Part shown: positions 16,861-25,740 of the stretch, piece after piece
Layout: every line of letters begins with the position of its first letter
How positions within the stretch are numbered: position 1 is the first letter of the stretch
From: an uncultured Lysobacter sp.
GTDB lineage: Bacteria > Pseudomonadota > Gammaproteobacteria > Xanthomonadales > Xanthomonadaceae
Direction of reading: 5' to 3'
NCBI GenBank assembly: GCA_946480055.1
Contig: CAMLID010000005.1
Span: forward strand, 1-64,000
DNA length: 64,000 bases
Notes under the pieces: model-generated
The model's database searches: none
Seen by the model: the letters and a program-made list of their open reading frames with translations, nothing else
What the model was told of the DNA's origin: nothing
Program-made: the position numbers and the translations under genes

Positions 16861-17619
16861 ATGCGCAGCGGCAATCCGGCATTGAAGGAATCGACCTTTC
16901 TCGACCTCGGCACCGGTTCGGTGGTCCAGGGCGACAGCCAGGCGATGAGCTTGAACGGCACGGTCAACAAGACCGGCCTGCTGTTGCTGCTGACCGTGAT
17001 CACCGCCGCCTACGCCTGGAGCCAGATCAGCATCACCCCCGAGGGCGCCACCGGCCTGATGCCGTTCATGCTGATCGGCGGCCTGGGCGGCTTCGTCCTG
17101 GCCATGGTGACGGTGTTCAAGAAGACCTGGGCGCCGGTGACCGCGCCGGCATACGCGCTGGTCGAGGGCCTGTTCCTGGGTGCGATCTCGTCGATGTTCG
17201 AGGCGCGCTTCCCGGGCATCGTGATGCAGGCGGTGATGCTGACCTTCGGCACCCTGTTCGCGTTGCTGCTGGCCTACCGTTCGGGCCTGATCAAGGCGAC
17301 CGAGAACTTCAAGCTGGGTGTGGCCGCGGCCACCGGCGGCATCTTCCTGCTGTACCTGGTCAGCTTCGGCATGAGCCTGTTCGGCAAGAACATCCCCTAC
17401 ATCCACGAGTCCGGCCTGATCGGCATCGGCTTCAGCCTGTTCGTGGTCGTGGTCGCGGCGCTGAACCTGGTGCTGGACTTCGACTTCATCGAAACCGGCG
17501 TCGAGCAGCGCGCGCCCAAGTACATGGAGTGGTACGCCGCGTTCGGCCTGATGGTCACCCTGGTGTGGCTGTACGTCGAGTTCCTGCGCCTGCTGTCTAA
17601 GCTGCAGTCGCGCAACTGA
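16861..17619 (+). CDS. Bax inhibitor-1 / YccA-like inner membrane protein
   Basis: A 252-residue protein with about seven hydrophobic helices and the family ending (NLVLDFDFIETGVEQRAPKYMEWY, aspartates in the last helices), typical of BI-1/YccA (TMBIM) proteins. The start ATG at 16861 gives MRSGNPALKES, the usual N-terminus of this subgroup. Bacterial members are linked to FtsH inhibition or Ca/H leak; which applies here is unknown. It reads away from the tRNA cluster and is followed by a strong terminator, so it is a single-gene unit. Confidence 0.88.
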   Translation: MRSGNPALKESTFLDLGTGSVVQGDSQAMSLNGTVNKTGLLLLLTVITAAYAWSQISITPEGATGLMPFMLIGGLGGFVLAMVTVFKKTWAPVTAPAYALVEGLFLGAISSMFEARFPGIVMQAVMLTFGTLFALLLAYRSGLIKATENFKLGVAAATGGIFLLYLVSFGMSLFGKNIPYIHESGLIGIGFSLFVVVVAALNLVLDFDFIETGVEQRAPKYMEWYAAFGLMVTLVWLYVEFLRLLSKLQSRN

Positions 17620-17645
17620 CCCCGGCGCTCGGTCGCAACGAAGAA

Positions 17646-17668
17646 GGGGCGCAATCGCGCCCCTTTTT
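17646..17668 (+). terminator. Rho-independent terminator of the YccA-like gene
   Basis: A perfect 7-bp stem GGGGCGC/GCGCCCC with an AATC loop is followed by TTTTT, 26 nt after the stop. The A-rich left flank could also allow some termination of leftward transcription. Confidence 0.88.
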
Positions 17669-17701
17669 CTTTGTCCGCGTTTCTTGCTCGCGATACCGCG
17701 C

Positions 17702-19045
17702 TCAGCCTTGCCCTTCGGCCGGTTGCGCGAGCGGCTGCGGCGCGCGCTTGCGCGAGGACCACAGCATCGCCGCGAGGGTGATCGCGCCCAGCAGCCAGCT
17801 GTAGTGCACGCTGCCGGCCAGCGCCAGCGGCGAGACCGCGCCCAGCGAGGCCGCCAGCAGGATCTGCGCGCCGTAGGGCAGCACGCCCTGGGTCACGCAG
17901 GCGAAGATGTCGAGCACGCTGGCCGCACGTGCCGGCGGCACACCGTGCTGCTGGGCGATGTCGCGGGCCAAGCCGCCGCTGATCAGGATCGCGACGGTGT
18001 TGTTGGCGGTGAACACGTCGGTGGTCGCCGACAAGGCGGCGATGCTGACCTCGCCCGCGCGCCGGCTCTTGTGCCCGCGCGCGAAGCGGCCGATCGCCTG
18101 CGCCAGCCAGGCCAGGCCGCCGGTCGCCTTCATCAGCGCGCCCAGGCCGCCGACCAGCAGCGACAGCAGGGTGATTTCGATCATGCTCTCGAAGCCGTCC
18201 CAGATATGCCCGGCGTAGGCGGCCAGGCCGAAGTCCTCGGCGAGGAAGGCGCCGAACGCGCCCGCCACCACCAAGCCCACGCTCAGCACCACGATCACGT
18301 CGACGCCGGCCAGGGCCAGGCCCAGCACGATCAGGTACGGCACGATCAGCCAGGCCGAGACCGGCTCCAGCGGCGCGACCGGCGCGGTCTCGCCGACGAA
18401 GCCAAGCACGACCAGGGTCAGCAGCGCGGCCGGCAACGCCAGCTTGAAGTTCTCGCGGAACTTCTCGCGCATGGTGCAGCCCTGAGTGCGGGTGGCGACG
18501 ATGGCGGTATCGGAGATCACCGACAAGTTGTCGCCGAAGGTGGCACCGCCGATCACCGCGCCCAGCACCAGCGCCCGGTCCAGGCCGGAGGCGTCGGACA
18601 CGCCGAGCGCGATCGGCGCGACCGCGGCGATGGTGCCCATCGAGGTACCCAGCGACAGCGAGATGAAACCGGCGACCACGAACAGGCTCGGCAGCAGCAG
18701 CGCCGGGTGCACGTGGCCGATACCGAGCGAGACGATCGCGTCGACCGCGCCGATCGCCTTGGACACTTCGACGAAGCCGCCGGCGAGCAGGAAAATCAGG
18801 CACATCAGCACCACGTTGCTGTCGCCCATGCCTTCCAGCAGCGTGTCCAGCGGCTTGAGCTTGCGGCGCCAGGCGATGAACGCGGCCAGCGCCAGCGCCG
18901 GCAGGATCGCGACCGGCGCGCGCAGCTGATAGAAGCCCATCGCTTCGCCGTGGGTGGTGAAGTAGATCCCGGCGCCGAAGAACAGCGCCAGAAACAACAG
19001 CAGGGGCGTCAGCGCGAGCGCGCTGGGGCGGACCGGGGCATTCAT
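17702..19045 (-). CDS. nhaC: NhaC-type Na+/H+ antiporter
   Basis: A 447-residue polytopic membrane protein (about 11-12 helices). The signature GGATFGDNLSVISDTAI segment (about 169-185) and a later TDVFTANNTVAI segment mark the NhaC family. It exchanges cytosolic Na+ for protons, and some relatives are malate/lactate or amino acid antiporters. It ends 34 nt from the YccA terminator and is monocistronic. The start ATG at 19045 gives MNAPVRPSALALTP, followed directly by the first helix. Confidence 0.85.
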   Translation of the reverse strand: MNAPVRPSALALTPLLLFLALFFGAGIYFTTHGEAMGFYQLRAPVAILPALALAAFIAWRRKLKPLDTLLEGMGDSNVVLMCLIFLLAGGFVEVSKAIGAVDAIVSLGIGHVHPALLLPSLFVVAGFISLSLGTSMGTIAAVAPIALGVSDASGLDRALVLGAVIGGATFGDNLSVISDTAIVATRTQGCTMREKFRENFKLALPAALLTLVVLGFVGETAPVAPLEPVSAWLIVPYLIVLGLALAGVDVIVVLSVGLVVAGAFGAFLAEDFGLAAYAGHIWDGFESMIEITLLSLLVGGLGALMKATGGLAWLAQAIGRFARGHKSRRAGEVSIAALSATTDVFTANNTVAILISGGLARDIAQQHGVPPARAASVLDIFACVTQGVLPYGAQILLAASLGAVSPLALAGSVHYSWLLGAITLAAMLWSSRKRAPQPLAQPAEGQG

Positions 19046-19264
19046 CGCTTCATCCGAATGGATTCTAAAACCGGGTAATTTTGCAGCGCAGCATGGCGTA
19101 TGTCGAGTACCGGCGATCGGTCCGCCCTGTCCAACGCCGCCCGGCCCGCCCAGCGGCCCTGCTTGGCTCTGCCTGGTCCGGTCCGGTCGGAGCGGGATCG
19201 GGCCCGGCGGCCCGAATCGGCTCCCTCAGGCCCAGGGGCGCCGACAGCCGCCGCAAACGAAAGA

Positions 19265-19280
19265 GGCGCCCGAAGGCGCC
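19265..19280 (-). terminator. Likely terminator of the isocitrate dehydrogenase gene
   Basis: A 6-bp perfect stem GGCGCC with a 4-nt loop (TTCG on the minus strand), extended by flanking C/G positions, is followed by CTCTTTCGTTTG. It lies 33 nt past the dehydrogenase stop. The T-run is interrupted, so strength is uncertain. Confidence 0.6.
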
Positions 19281-19312
19281 CCAGTCGTATTCCGGCGATT
19301 GGCGTCGGGCGC

Positions 19313-20326
19313 TCAGGCCACGGCGCGGCTCGCGATCGCCTTGGCGAACGACAGCGTATTGCCCTCGCCGCCCAGGTCCGGGGTCAGCGAATCCTTGGCT
19401 TCGAGCGTGGCGACGATGGCCTCGCGCAGCTTGGTCGCTTTCTCGGGCTGGCCGAGGTGGTCGAGCATCTGCGCCGCGCCCAGCAGCAATGCGCAGGGGT
19501 TGGCGATGCCCTTGCCGGCGATGTCCGGGGCCGAGCCGTGCACGGCCTCGAAGATCGCCGCGTCGGTGCCGATATTGGCGCCCGGGGCCAGGCCCAGGCC
19601 GCCGACCAGACCGGCGCAGAGGTCGGAGATGATGTCGCCGAACAGGTTGGTGGTGACGATGATGTCGAACTGCTCCGGACGCATCACCAGCTGCATGCAG
19701 GTGTTGTCCACGATCATCTCGTTGCACTGGATGTCCGGGTACTGCTGCGCGACTTCGCGCGCGGTCTTCAGGAACAGGCCCGAGGTCGACTTCAGGATGT
19801 TGGCCTTGTGCACCACCGTGACCTTCTTGCGGCCGGTCTTGCGGGCCAGGTCGAAGGCGTAGCGCACGATGCGCTCGGAGCCGCGGCGGGTGATCTTCTG
19901 GGTCAGCAGCGCGGTCTCGCCGTCTTCCGACAAGGACTGGCCTTCGCCGATGTAGGCGCCTTCGGTGTTCTCGCGCACGGTGATCAGATCGACGCCGGTC
20001 GGGAAGCGCGACTTGGTGTTCGGGAACGACTTGGCCGGACGCACATTGGCGTACAGGTCGAAGCGCTTGCGCAGCTCGACGTTGATCGAGCTGAAGCCCT
20101 CGCCGACCGGCGTGGTCAGCGGGCTCTTGAGCGCGATGCGGTTCTTGCGAATCGAGTCCATGGTCGCGGCCGGCAGCAGTTCGCCGTGCTTTTCCAATGC
20201 GACCAGGCCGGCATCGGCGAATTCGTAGCTCAGACCGAGGTTCATCGCGTCGAGCACGTGCAGGGTGGCGTCCATGATCTCCGGGCCGATGCCGTCGCCA
20301 CGGATGACCGTAATGGTTTGCGTCAT
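19313..20326 (-). CDS. NAD-dependent isocitrate dehydrogenase (IDH/IPMDH family)
   Basis: A 337-residue beta-decarboxylating dehydrogenase. Residues at the start (GDGIGPEI) and the NTKSRFPTGVDLITVRENTEG segment bind substrate and metal. VVHKANILKSTSG carries the catalytic Lys, TTNLFGDIISDLCAGL gives the metal-binding aspartates, and EAVHGSAPDIAGKGIANP forms the NAD-binding loop. Length and the ENTEG loop favour isocitrate over isopropylmalate as substrate. It converts isocitrate to 2-oxoglutarate in the TCA cycle. ATG at 20326 gives MTQTITVIRGDG; the upstream in-frame extension has no similarity. A terminator-like hairpin follows. Confidence 0.88.
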   Translation of the reverse strand: MTQTITVIRGDGIGPEIMDATLHVLDAMNLGLSYEFADAGLVALEKHGELLPAATMDSIRKNRIALKSPLTTPVGEGFSSINVELRKRFDLYANVRPAKSFPNTKSRFPTGVDLITVRENTEGAYIGEGQSLSEDGETALLTQKITRRGSERIVRYAFDLARKTGRKKVTVVHKANILKSTSGLFLKTAREVAQQYPDIQCNEMIVDNTCMQLVMRPEQFDIIVTTNLFGDIISDLCAGLVGGLGLAPGANIGTDAAIFEAVHGSAPDIAGKGIANPCALLLGAAQMLDHLGQPEKATKLREAIVATLEAKDSLTPDLGGEGNTLSFAKAIASRAVA

Positions 20327-20732
20327 GAGGGAAGTCTTCCAACGATAGGGCGCGGCGCAAGCGGCGCGGCGCACGAAATGTGAGCCCCATAATTATGCCG
20401 GAAGCGGCCCCGCCCTGCATTCGGCGGCGTATTGGACGATGGTCGGGTGGACGCGCCCGGGCGCTGAAAGCTAGGCGGGGCGGGCCTGCGCCGGCTCAGA
20501 GCGCGCGAGCGCTGCGTTCATGCTTCTGCCAGCCTGTCGCGCACCGGGCAGGCGAGCGCGCGGGATTTTTCCGTTCCTCGGCAGAGCCGTAAGATGCGGC
20601 GAGCGCATGCGAACCGCACCATCGCGTCATTCCGGCCCATGGCGCCGGTGCGGTTGTCACCGCACCCTGTAAGCGACGCGGGCGAGCCGTTCATGGGGCA
20701 GCGCCGTCAGGGACGCCGCCCCGCTCTTCGCC
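20327..20732 (+). other. 406-nt intergenic region: dehydrogenase promoter side and palindromic repeats
   Basis: No gene is visible on either strand. It must contain the leftward promoter of the dehydrogenase near 20330-20400, where an AT-rich patch (CATAATTATG) stands out. Two copies or halves of the GC-rich palindromic repeat family lie at 20588-20668. The rest is ordinary GC-rich spacer. Confidence 0.6.
20588..20668 (+). repeat. Dispersed palindromic repeat, two adjoining copies
   Basis: 20588-20625 carries CGTAAGATGCGGCGAGCGC...GCGAACCGCACCATCGC, matching the reverse complement of the unit at 35848-35880. 20647-20666 is a separate perfect hairpin GGTGCGGT-TGTC-ACCGCACC. Intergenic position and hairpin shape resemble REP-type elements. 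Confidence 0.65.
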
Positions 20733-21128
20733 TCAGCCGTGGTCGTGACCGGCCGGCGCCGCGGCTTCGCCCTGCTCCAGCCGGTCGAGGAAATCGACCG
20801 CGCGGCGCAGGTGCGGGATCACGATGGAACCGCCGACCACCAGGCCGACCGAGAAGGCCTCGAACATCTCGTCGCGGCTGACCCCGGCCTCCTTGCACTG
20901 GGCGACGTGGTAGCTGATGCAGTCGTCGCAGCGCAGCACCATCGAAGCGACCAAGCCCAGCAGCTCCTTGGTCTTCAGATCCAGCGCGCCGGGTTGGTAA
21001 GTCTGGGTGTCGAGGGCGAAGAAGCGCCGCACGACCTGGTTGGGTTCGGCCAGGATGCGTTCGTTCATGCGCTTGCGGAACGCGGTGAACTCGGCGACGC
21101 GGTCGCTTTCGGTACTGTCGTTGCTCAC
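20733..21128 (-). CDS. AhpD-like carboxymuconolactone decarboxylase family protein
   Basis: A 131-residue all-helical protein of the CMD/AhpD fold. The redox motif is Cys67-x-x-Cys70 (RCDDC) with His74 three residues later (ISYHVAQC), the arrangement of AhpD-type alkylhydroperoxidases. A His/Asp tail (GHDHG) ends the protein. Likely a cytosolic peroxidase or disulfide reductase; the physiological partner is unknown. A glutaredoxin gene lies 131 nt upstream on the same strand, which fits a thiol-redox setting but not necessarily one transcript. Confidence 0.85.
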   Translation of the reverse strand: MSNDSTESDRVAEFTAFRKRMNERILAEPNQVVRRFFALDTQTYQPGALDLKTKELLGLVASMVLRCDDCISYHVAQCKEAGVSRDEMFEAFSVGLVVGGSIVIPHLRRAVDFLDRLEQGEAAAPAGHDHG

Positions 21129-21259
21129 GGAAACTCCTTGGATGAGGGGGCGCGTTTGCCGTCCATGGCGTTACCGATTCGGCATGGGGATCGTCTGGCC
21201 CGTCCATCCCTGGCCGGGCGTTCGCAGGCGTAGGCGGCAGTGCCGCCCGGCACGCCCGC

Positions 21260-21547
21260 TCAACCCGCCAGCAGAGGTTCGAGACCGCCGGCGCGGTGCA
21301 GCGCGATCATGTCGTCGTAGCCGCCGACGTGGGTACCGCGGATGAAGATCTGCGGCACGCTGGTGCGACGGGTCAGGCTCATCATCTTTTCGCGCTGGGC
21401 CGGGTCCAGGTCGATCCGGACCTCGGTCCAGGACTCGCCCTTGCTCTTCAGGAAGTTCTTCGCGGCCACGCAATAGGGGCAGATCGCGGTGGTGTAGATC
21501 ACGATCTTCTCGGCCGATTCGGTCGGCGCGGTGTCGGTGACGCTCAA
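21260..21547 (-). CDS. grxC: Glutaredoxin 3 (GrxC type), TTG start
   Basis: A 95-residue dithiol glutaredoxin with the active site CPYC at residues 23-26, a glutathione-binding TSVPQIFI segment (cis-Pro) and GGYDDMIALHRAGGL. The start is TTG at 21547 (SVTDTAPTE), chosen because AGGAG lies 7 nt upstream. A longer open frame to 21613 begins in the promoter region and adds a tail foreign to the family. It reduces disulfides and glutathione adducts in the cytosol. Divergent from the M48 protease gene. Confidence 0.88.
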   Translation of the reverse strand: MSVTDTAPTESAEKIVIYTTAICPYCVAAKNFLKSKGESWTEVRIDLDPAQREKMMSLTRRTSVPQIFIRGTHVGGYDDMIALHRAGGLEPLLAG

Positions 21548-21771
21548 GACGATTCTCCTGATGAAACTCGGCGGGGTGGTTGCGGTCGAATATGGGCCCG
21601 CACGGTGCGCCATTAAACCGCGCCTGCGGAACGCTGTCGTCCACCGGTGCCGCCCACGGCCCGGCGGGCTCCGATTAATGGACGATTCACCCCGCCGGGC
21701 ATGGCGGACCGCATCCTGCCGTGCGAACGTGCACCTGCCGTCCGCGACACCCGCGACCGAGGAACGCCTGC

Positions 21772-23412
21772 TTGCGCCGCATCGCCCTGCTCTCCGCCGC
21801 CATCACCCTCGCCGTCGCCAGCGTCTGCGCGCCGGCCCAGGAATCGAGCCTGCCCGACATCGGCTCGTCCGCGGGCGAACTGCTGACCCCGGCCCAGGAG
21901 CGCGAATACGGCGCGATGATGCTGGCGCAGCTGCGCCACTACGACTACCTGCTGGAAGACCCGCTGATCAACAGCTGGCTCGACACCCTGGGCACGCGCC
22001 TGGCCGCCAGCAGCGACCGCCCGCGCCAGCCCTTCACCTTCTTCGTGATGCGCCAGCGCCAGATCAACGCCTTCGCGACCCTGGGCGGCTACATCGGCGT
22101 CAACGTCGGCCTGGTGCTGGCGGCCGAGCGCGAGGACGAAGTGGCTGCGGTGCTGTCGCACGAAATCGCCCACGTCACCCAGCAACACGTGCTGCGCGGG
22201 GTCGAGCGCGCCCAGCGCGACCAGTTGCCGATCCTGCTGGCGATGCTGGGCGCGATCGTCGCGGCCCAGGCCGCCGGCGGCAATTCCGCCGACGACGCCG
22301 CCCAGGCCGCGATGGTCTCGGCGATGGGCCTGATGCAGCAGCGCCAGATCGACTACACCCGCTCCAACGAGTCCGAAGCCGACCGCCTGGGCATCCAGAC
22401 CCTGGCCCGCAGCCAGTACGATCCGGCCGCGATGGCGGACTTCTTCGCCAAGATGCAGGCCAAGTCGCGCAGCAACGCGGCCGGCTACTACGGCCCCACC
22501 CCCGATTACCTGCTGACCCACCCGGTCACCACGACCCGCATCAGCGAGGCCAAGGCGCGCGCCGAGCAGATCGCCCGCAGCACCGTGGTCGCGACCACGA
22601 CGACGCCGAACGCCACCCGCAACGAACGCATCCCCAAGAACGGCTACAGCCTGCCCGGCGACGCGCGCGGTCTCGACAACCCGCTGCTGCCCGGCACGCT
22701 GAAGCTGCAGGGCTACGCGCTGTCCGGCGGCGAAACCGGCTTCTTCGAGTTCGCCCGCGAACGCATGCGCGTGCTCAGCGCCGAATCGCCGCGCGACGCC
22801 ATCGCCGAGTACGAGCGTCTGGGCAAGGGCAAGCTCGACGACGCCCAGCGCTATGGCCTGGCGGTGGCGCGGATGCGCGCCAACCAGGCCGGCGCCGCGG
22901 CGCCGGTGTTCGCCGAATTGCTGCAGGAACACCCCGACCACCTGTGGCTGAGTCTGGCCCTGAGCGAAGCCGAATCGCTGAGCGGCAAGGCCGCCGCGGC
23001 CGACGCCCGCTTCGACTCCCTGCTGCGGCAGATGCCGAACAACCGCGCCGTGGCCCTGACCTATGCCCGCTCCCTGTCGGAGCGCAATACGGTCGAGGCC
23101 GGCAAGCGCGCCCAGGCGGTGCTGCGCCCGCTGCTGGGTGCGGCCAGCGAGGACGCGGTGTTCCAGCAAGTGTTCGCACGCGCCTGTGAGATTGCAGGCG
23201 ACCCGATCCGTGCCGGCGAGGCCTATGCCGAGGCCGCCTACCTGGGCGGTCGCCCGGAACAGGCCCTGGTCCAGCTGAACACGCTGAAGAAGCGTCCGGA
23301 GCTGGACTACTACTCGCGCGCCCGGATCGAAGCCCGGATCGCCGCGATCACCCCGACCGTGCTGGAGTTGCGGCGCCAGGGCGTGAAGGACGAGGACCTG
23401 CGCCGGCGCTGA
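21772..23412 (+). CDS. Periplasmic M48 metalloprotease with TPR-like repeats (BepA-like)
   Basis: A 546-residue exported protein. Signal peptide at residues 1-23 (ALLSAAITLAVASVCAPAQ), M48 protease domain with HEIAH (zinc ligands and catalytic Glu, about residue 131) and the third ligand in SNESEADRLG, then helical tetratricopeptide-like repeats from about 330 to the end. This order is that of BepA/YfgC, which cleaves or chaperones stalled outer membrane proteins such as LptD at the BAM complex. The start is TTG at 21772, with GAGGA 8 nt upstream; no ATG fits the signal peptide. Confidence 0.88.
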   Translation: MRRIALLSAAITLAVASVCAPAQESSLPDIGSSAGELLTPAQEREYGAMMLAQLRHYDYLLEDPLINSWLDTLGTRLAASSDRPRQPFTFFVMRQRQINAFATLGGYIGVNVGLVLAAEREDEVAAVLSHEIAHVTQQHVLRGVERAQRDQLPILLAMLGAIVAAQAAGGNSADDAAQAAMVSAMGLMQQRQIDYTRSNESEADRLGIQTLARSQYDPAAMADFFAKMQAKSRSNAAGYYGPTPDYLLTHPVTTTRISEAKARAEQIARSTVVATTTTPNATRNERIPKNGYSLPGDARGLDNPLLPGTLKLQGYALSGGETGFFEFARERMRVLSAESPRDAIAEYERLGKGKLDDAQRYGLAVARMRANQAGAAAPVFAELLQEHPDHLWLSLALSEAESLSGKAAAADARFDSLLRQMPNNRAVALTYARSLSERNTVEAGKRAQAVLRPLLGAASEDAVFQQVFARACEIAGDPIRAGEAYAEAAYLGGRPEQALVQLNTLKKRPELDYYSRARIEARIAAITPTVLELRRQGVKDEDLRRR

Positions 23413-23552
23413 ACGGCTCTGACCGGGGAATTCCGGACGTGTGACAGCCTGCTCCAGCGTCGCGGGTCCGCGCGCGGCGCGCGCGCCCCGCGGCGGCCGC
23501 TTTTGCCCAGCCAATCCCAAATCCCGCATCCCGCGCGCCGCCCTTTGCGACA

Positions 23553-23574
23553 GTGTCACGCGGGCGTCACAAAA
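23553..23574 (+). promoter_or_regulatory. Pho box upstream of phoB
   Basis: Two 7-mers, GTGTCAC (23553-23559) and GCGTCAC (23564-23570), are separated by 4 nt and followed by AAAA. This 7-4-7-4 layout with (C/G)TGTCA-type repeats is the PhoB-binding Pho box. It is 61 nt upstream of the phoB start, suitable for autoactivation. Confidence 0.7.
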
Positions 23575-23634
23575 CGGTAGTGTACTGACGCGGTTTCAAG
23601 GAAGAGCCCCGTTCCCACTCCCCCCGGTGACCGC

Positions 23635-24342
23635 GTGCAGAAGCGCATTTTGATAGTCGAAGACGAACCCGCCATCCGCGACATGGTGTCCTTCGCCCTG
23701 CGCAAGGGCGAGTACGACCCGATCCATGCCGGCGATGCGCGCGAGGCCCAGGCGGCGATCGCCGACCGCGTCCCCGACCTGATCCTGCTCGACTGGATGC
23801 TGCCCGGCACCAGCGGCCTGGAACTGGCCCGGCGCTGGCGCAAGGAATCGCTGACCCGCGAAATCCCGATCATCATGCTGACCGCGCGCGGCGAAGAGAA
23901 CGACCGCGTCGGCGGCCTGGAGGCCGGCGTCGACGATTACGTGGTCAAGCCGTTCTCGGCGCGCGAACTGCTGGCGCGGATCCGCGCCGTGCTGCGGCGC
24001 TCGCGCGAGGACGACGAGGACGGCAGCGTCGGCATCGGCCCGCTGCGCATCGACGGCGCCGCCCACCGCGTGTTCGCCCAGGGCGACGGCGGCGACCAGG
24101 CGGTGCAGATCGGCCCGACCGAATACCGCCTGCTGCACTTCTTCATGACCCACCCGGAACGCGTGTACTCGCGCACCCAGCTGCTCGATCACGTCTGGGG
24201 CGGCAGCGTCTACGTCGAAGAGCGCACGGTCGACGTGCACATCCGCCGCCTGCGCAAAACCCTGGAACCGCACCGTCTCGACGGCATGGTCCAGACCGTG
24301 CGTGGCGCCGGCTATCGTTTTTCTGCCTCACTCGCCGCGTAA
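23635..24342 (+). CDS. phoB: Phosphate regulon response regulator PhoB
   Basis: A 235-residue OmpR/PhoB-type regulator starting at GTG. The receiver domain has EDEPAIRDMV (acidic pair), LLDWMLPG with the phospho-accepting Asp near residue 53, MLTARGEE and VKPFSARELLARI (Lys). The winged-helix DNA-binding domain ends RTVDVHIRRLRKTLEP and VRGAGYRFS. On phosphate limitation PhoR phosphorylates it and it activates genes with Pho boxes. phoR starts 11 nt downstream. A Pho box upstream predicts autoregulation. Confidence 0.95.
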   Translation: MQKRILIVEDEPAIRDMVSFALRKGEYDPIHAGDAREAQAAIADRVPDLILLDWMLPGTSGLELARRWRKESLTREIPIIMLTARGEENDRVGGLEAGVDDYVVKPFSARELLARIRAVLRRSREDDEDGSVGIGPLRIDGAAHRVFAQGDGGDQAVQIGPTEYRLLHFFMTHPERVYSRTQLLDHVWGGSVYVEERTVDVHIRRLRKTLEPHRLDGMVQTVRGAGYRFSASLAA

Positions 24343-24353
24343 GCTTGGCGGGT

Positions 24354-25700
24354 ATGCCACCCCGCGCCCGATCCGCCTGGTTCCGCACCCTGGGACAGCT
24401 GCTGCTGATCCTGGTCGCTGCAGCCGTGGCCGGGCTGTTGATCGGCCAGCCGTGGCCGACCGTGACCCTGGCGGCGCTGGGCGTGGTCGCCTGGCACTAC
24501 TGGCGGCTGCGGCGCGTGCTGATCCGGCTGACCGCGCGCCAGCGCCTGACCCCGCCGCTGGGCGAAGGCATCTGGAACGAGCTCGACCGGCTGCTGCACC
24601 GCAGCCAGGCCGAGATGCGCGGCCGCAAGCGCCGCCTGATCGAAATGCTGCGCGCCTACCGCGCCGCCGCCGCGGCGCTGCCCGACGCGATCGTGGTGGT
24701 GGAGCGCAACAGCCAGCGCATCCAGTGGTTCAACGAAGCCGCCAACGGCCTGCTCGGCCTGCGCTACCCGCGCGACATCGGCGGCTCGCTGTCGCAGAAA
24801 CTGCAGCCGCTGCAGCTCGCGCACTGGCTGGCCGCCGGACGTAACGCCGAACCGCTGGAAGCGGCCTCGCCGTGGAACCCGGCCGCGACCCTGAGCCTGC
24901 GCCTGATCCCCTACTCCGAAAATCTGTGGCTGCTGGTCGCCCGCGACGTCAGCCGCCTGCTGCAGCTGGAGCAGATGCGCCGCGACTTCGTCGCCAACGT
25001 CTCGCACGAACTGCGCACGCCGCTGACCGTGGTCCACGGCTATCTGGACATGCTCGACCCCAGCGAATACCCGGACTGGGCGCCGATGCTGGCCGAGATG
25101 CAGCGCCAGTCGCAGCGCATGACCCAGTTGGTCGAAGACCTGCTGATGCTGTCGCGGCTGGAGTCGCAGGACAGCCTGCCGGCCGAGGAGACCGTGGCCA
25201 TGTCCTCGATGCTGTCCACGCTCAAGCGCGAGGCCATGGCGCTGAGCCAGGGCCGGCACGAGATTGCGATGGAAGACCTGGCCGGGGTCGACCTGTGGGG
25301 CTCCAACAAGGAGCTGCACAGCGCGTTCTCGAACCTGGTCAGCAACGCGATCCGCTACACCCCGGCCGGCGGTTCGATCCGCATCCGCTTCCGCCCCGAA
25401 GACCAGGGCATGGGACGCGGGGTGGTGCTGGAAGTGATCGACAGCGGCTACGGCATTCCGGCTGCGCACCTGCCGCGCATCACCGAGCGCTTCTACCGCG
25501 TATCCACCAGCCGTTCGCGCGAGAGCGGCGGCACCGGCCTGGGCCTGTCCATCGTCAAGCACGTGCTCAACCTGCATCAGGCGCGGCTGGAAATCGTCAG
25601 CGAGGTCGGCCGCGGCAGCACGTTCGCCTGCCATTTCGGCAGCGACCGCGTACGCAGCCGCGACGCCTACCTAGATACCCTGTCCGAAGCTCTGCCCTGA
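24354..25700 (+). CDS. phoR: Phosphate regulon sensor histidine kinase PhoR
   Basis: A 448-residue inner membrane kinase. Two hydrophobic helices at about 10-45 with hardly any periplasmic loop, as in PhoR; a PAS domain (AALPDAIVVVERNSQRIQWFN, about 100-200); HisKA with NVSHELRTPLTVVHGYLDML (phospho-His near 224); and HATPase_c with N box (NLVSNAIRYTP), DSGYGIP and GTGLGLSIVKH. It reads phosphate status through the Pst/PhoU complex. ATG at 24354 is preferred over TTG at 24345. Followed closely by ppk, so phosphate control may extend to polyphosphate metabolism. Confidence 0.93.
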   Translation: MPPRARSAWFRTLGQLLLILVAAAVAGLLIGQPWPTVTLAALGVVAWHYWRLRRVLIRLTARQRLTPPLGEGIWNELDRLLHRSQAEMRGRKRRLIEMLRAYRAAAAALPDAIVVVERNSQRIQWFNEAANGLLGLRYPRDIGGSLSQKLQPLQLAHWLAAGRNAEPLEAASPWNPAATLSLRLIPYSENLWLLVARDVSRLLQLEQMRRDFVANVSHELRTPLTVVHGYLDMLDPSEYPDWAPMLAEMQRQSQRMTQLVEDLLMLSRLESQDSLPAEETVAMSSMLSTLKREAMALSQGRHEIAMEDLAGVDLWGSNKELHSAFSNLVSNAIRYTPAGGSIRIRFRPEDQGMGRGVVLEVIDSGYGIPAAHLPRITERFYRVSTSRSRESGGTGLGLSIVKHVLNLHQARLEIVSEVGRGSTFACHFGSDRVRSRDAYLDTLSEALP

Positions 25701-25740
25701 ACCCCTCCAGCGCGCCCAGCCTGTGAACCTCGAGTCCGCC

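Noticed and set aside
19046..19264. Possible small gene in the gap between nhaC and the dehydrogenase
   Set aside because: Open frames are Arg/Pro-rich without ribosome binding sites or similarity; treated as spacer.
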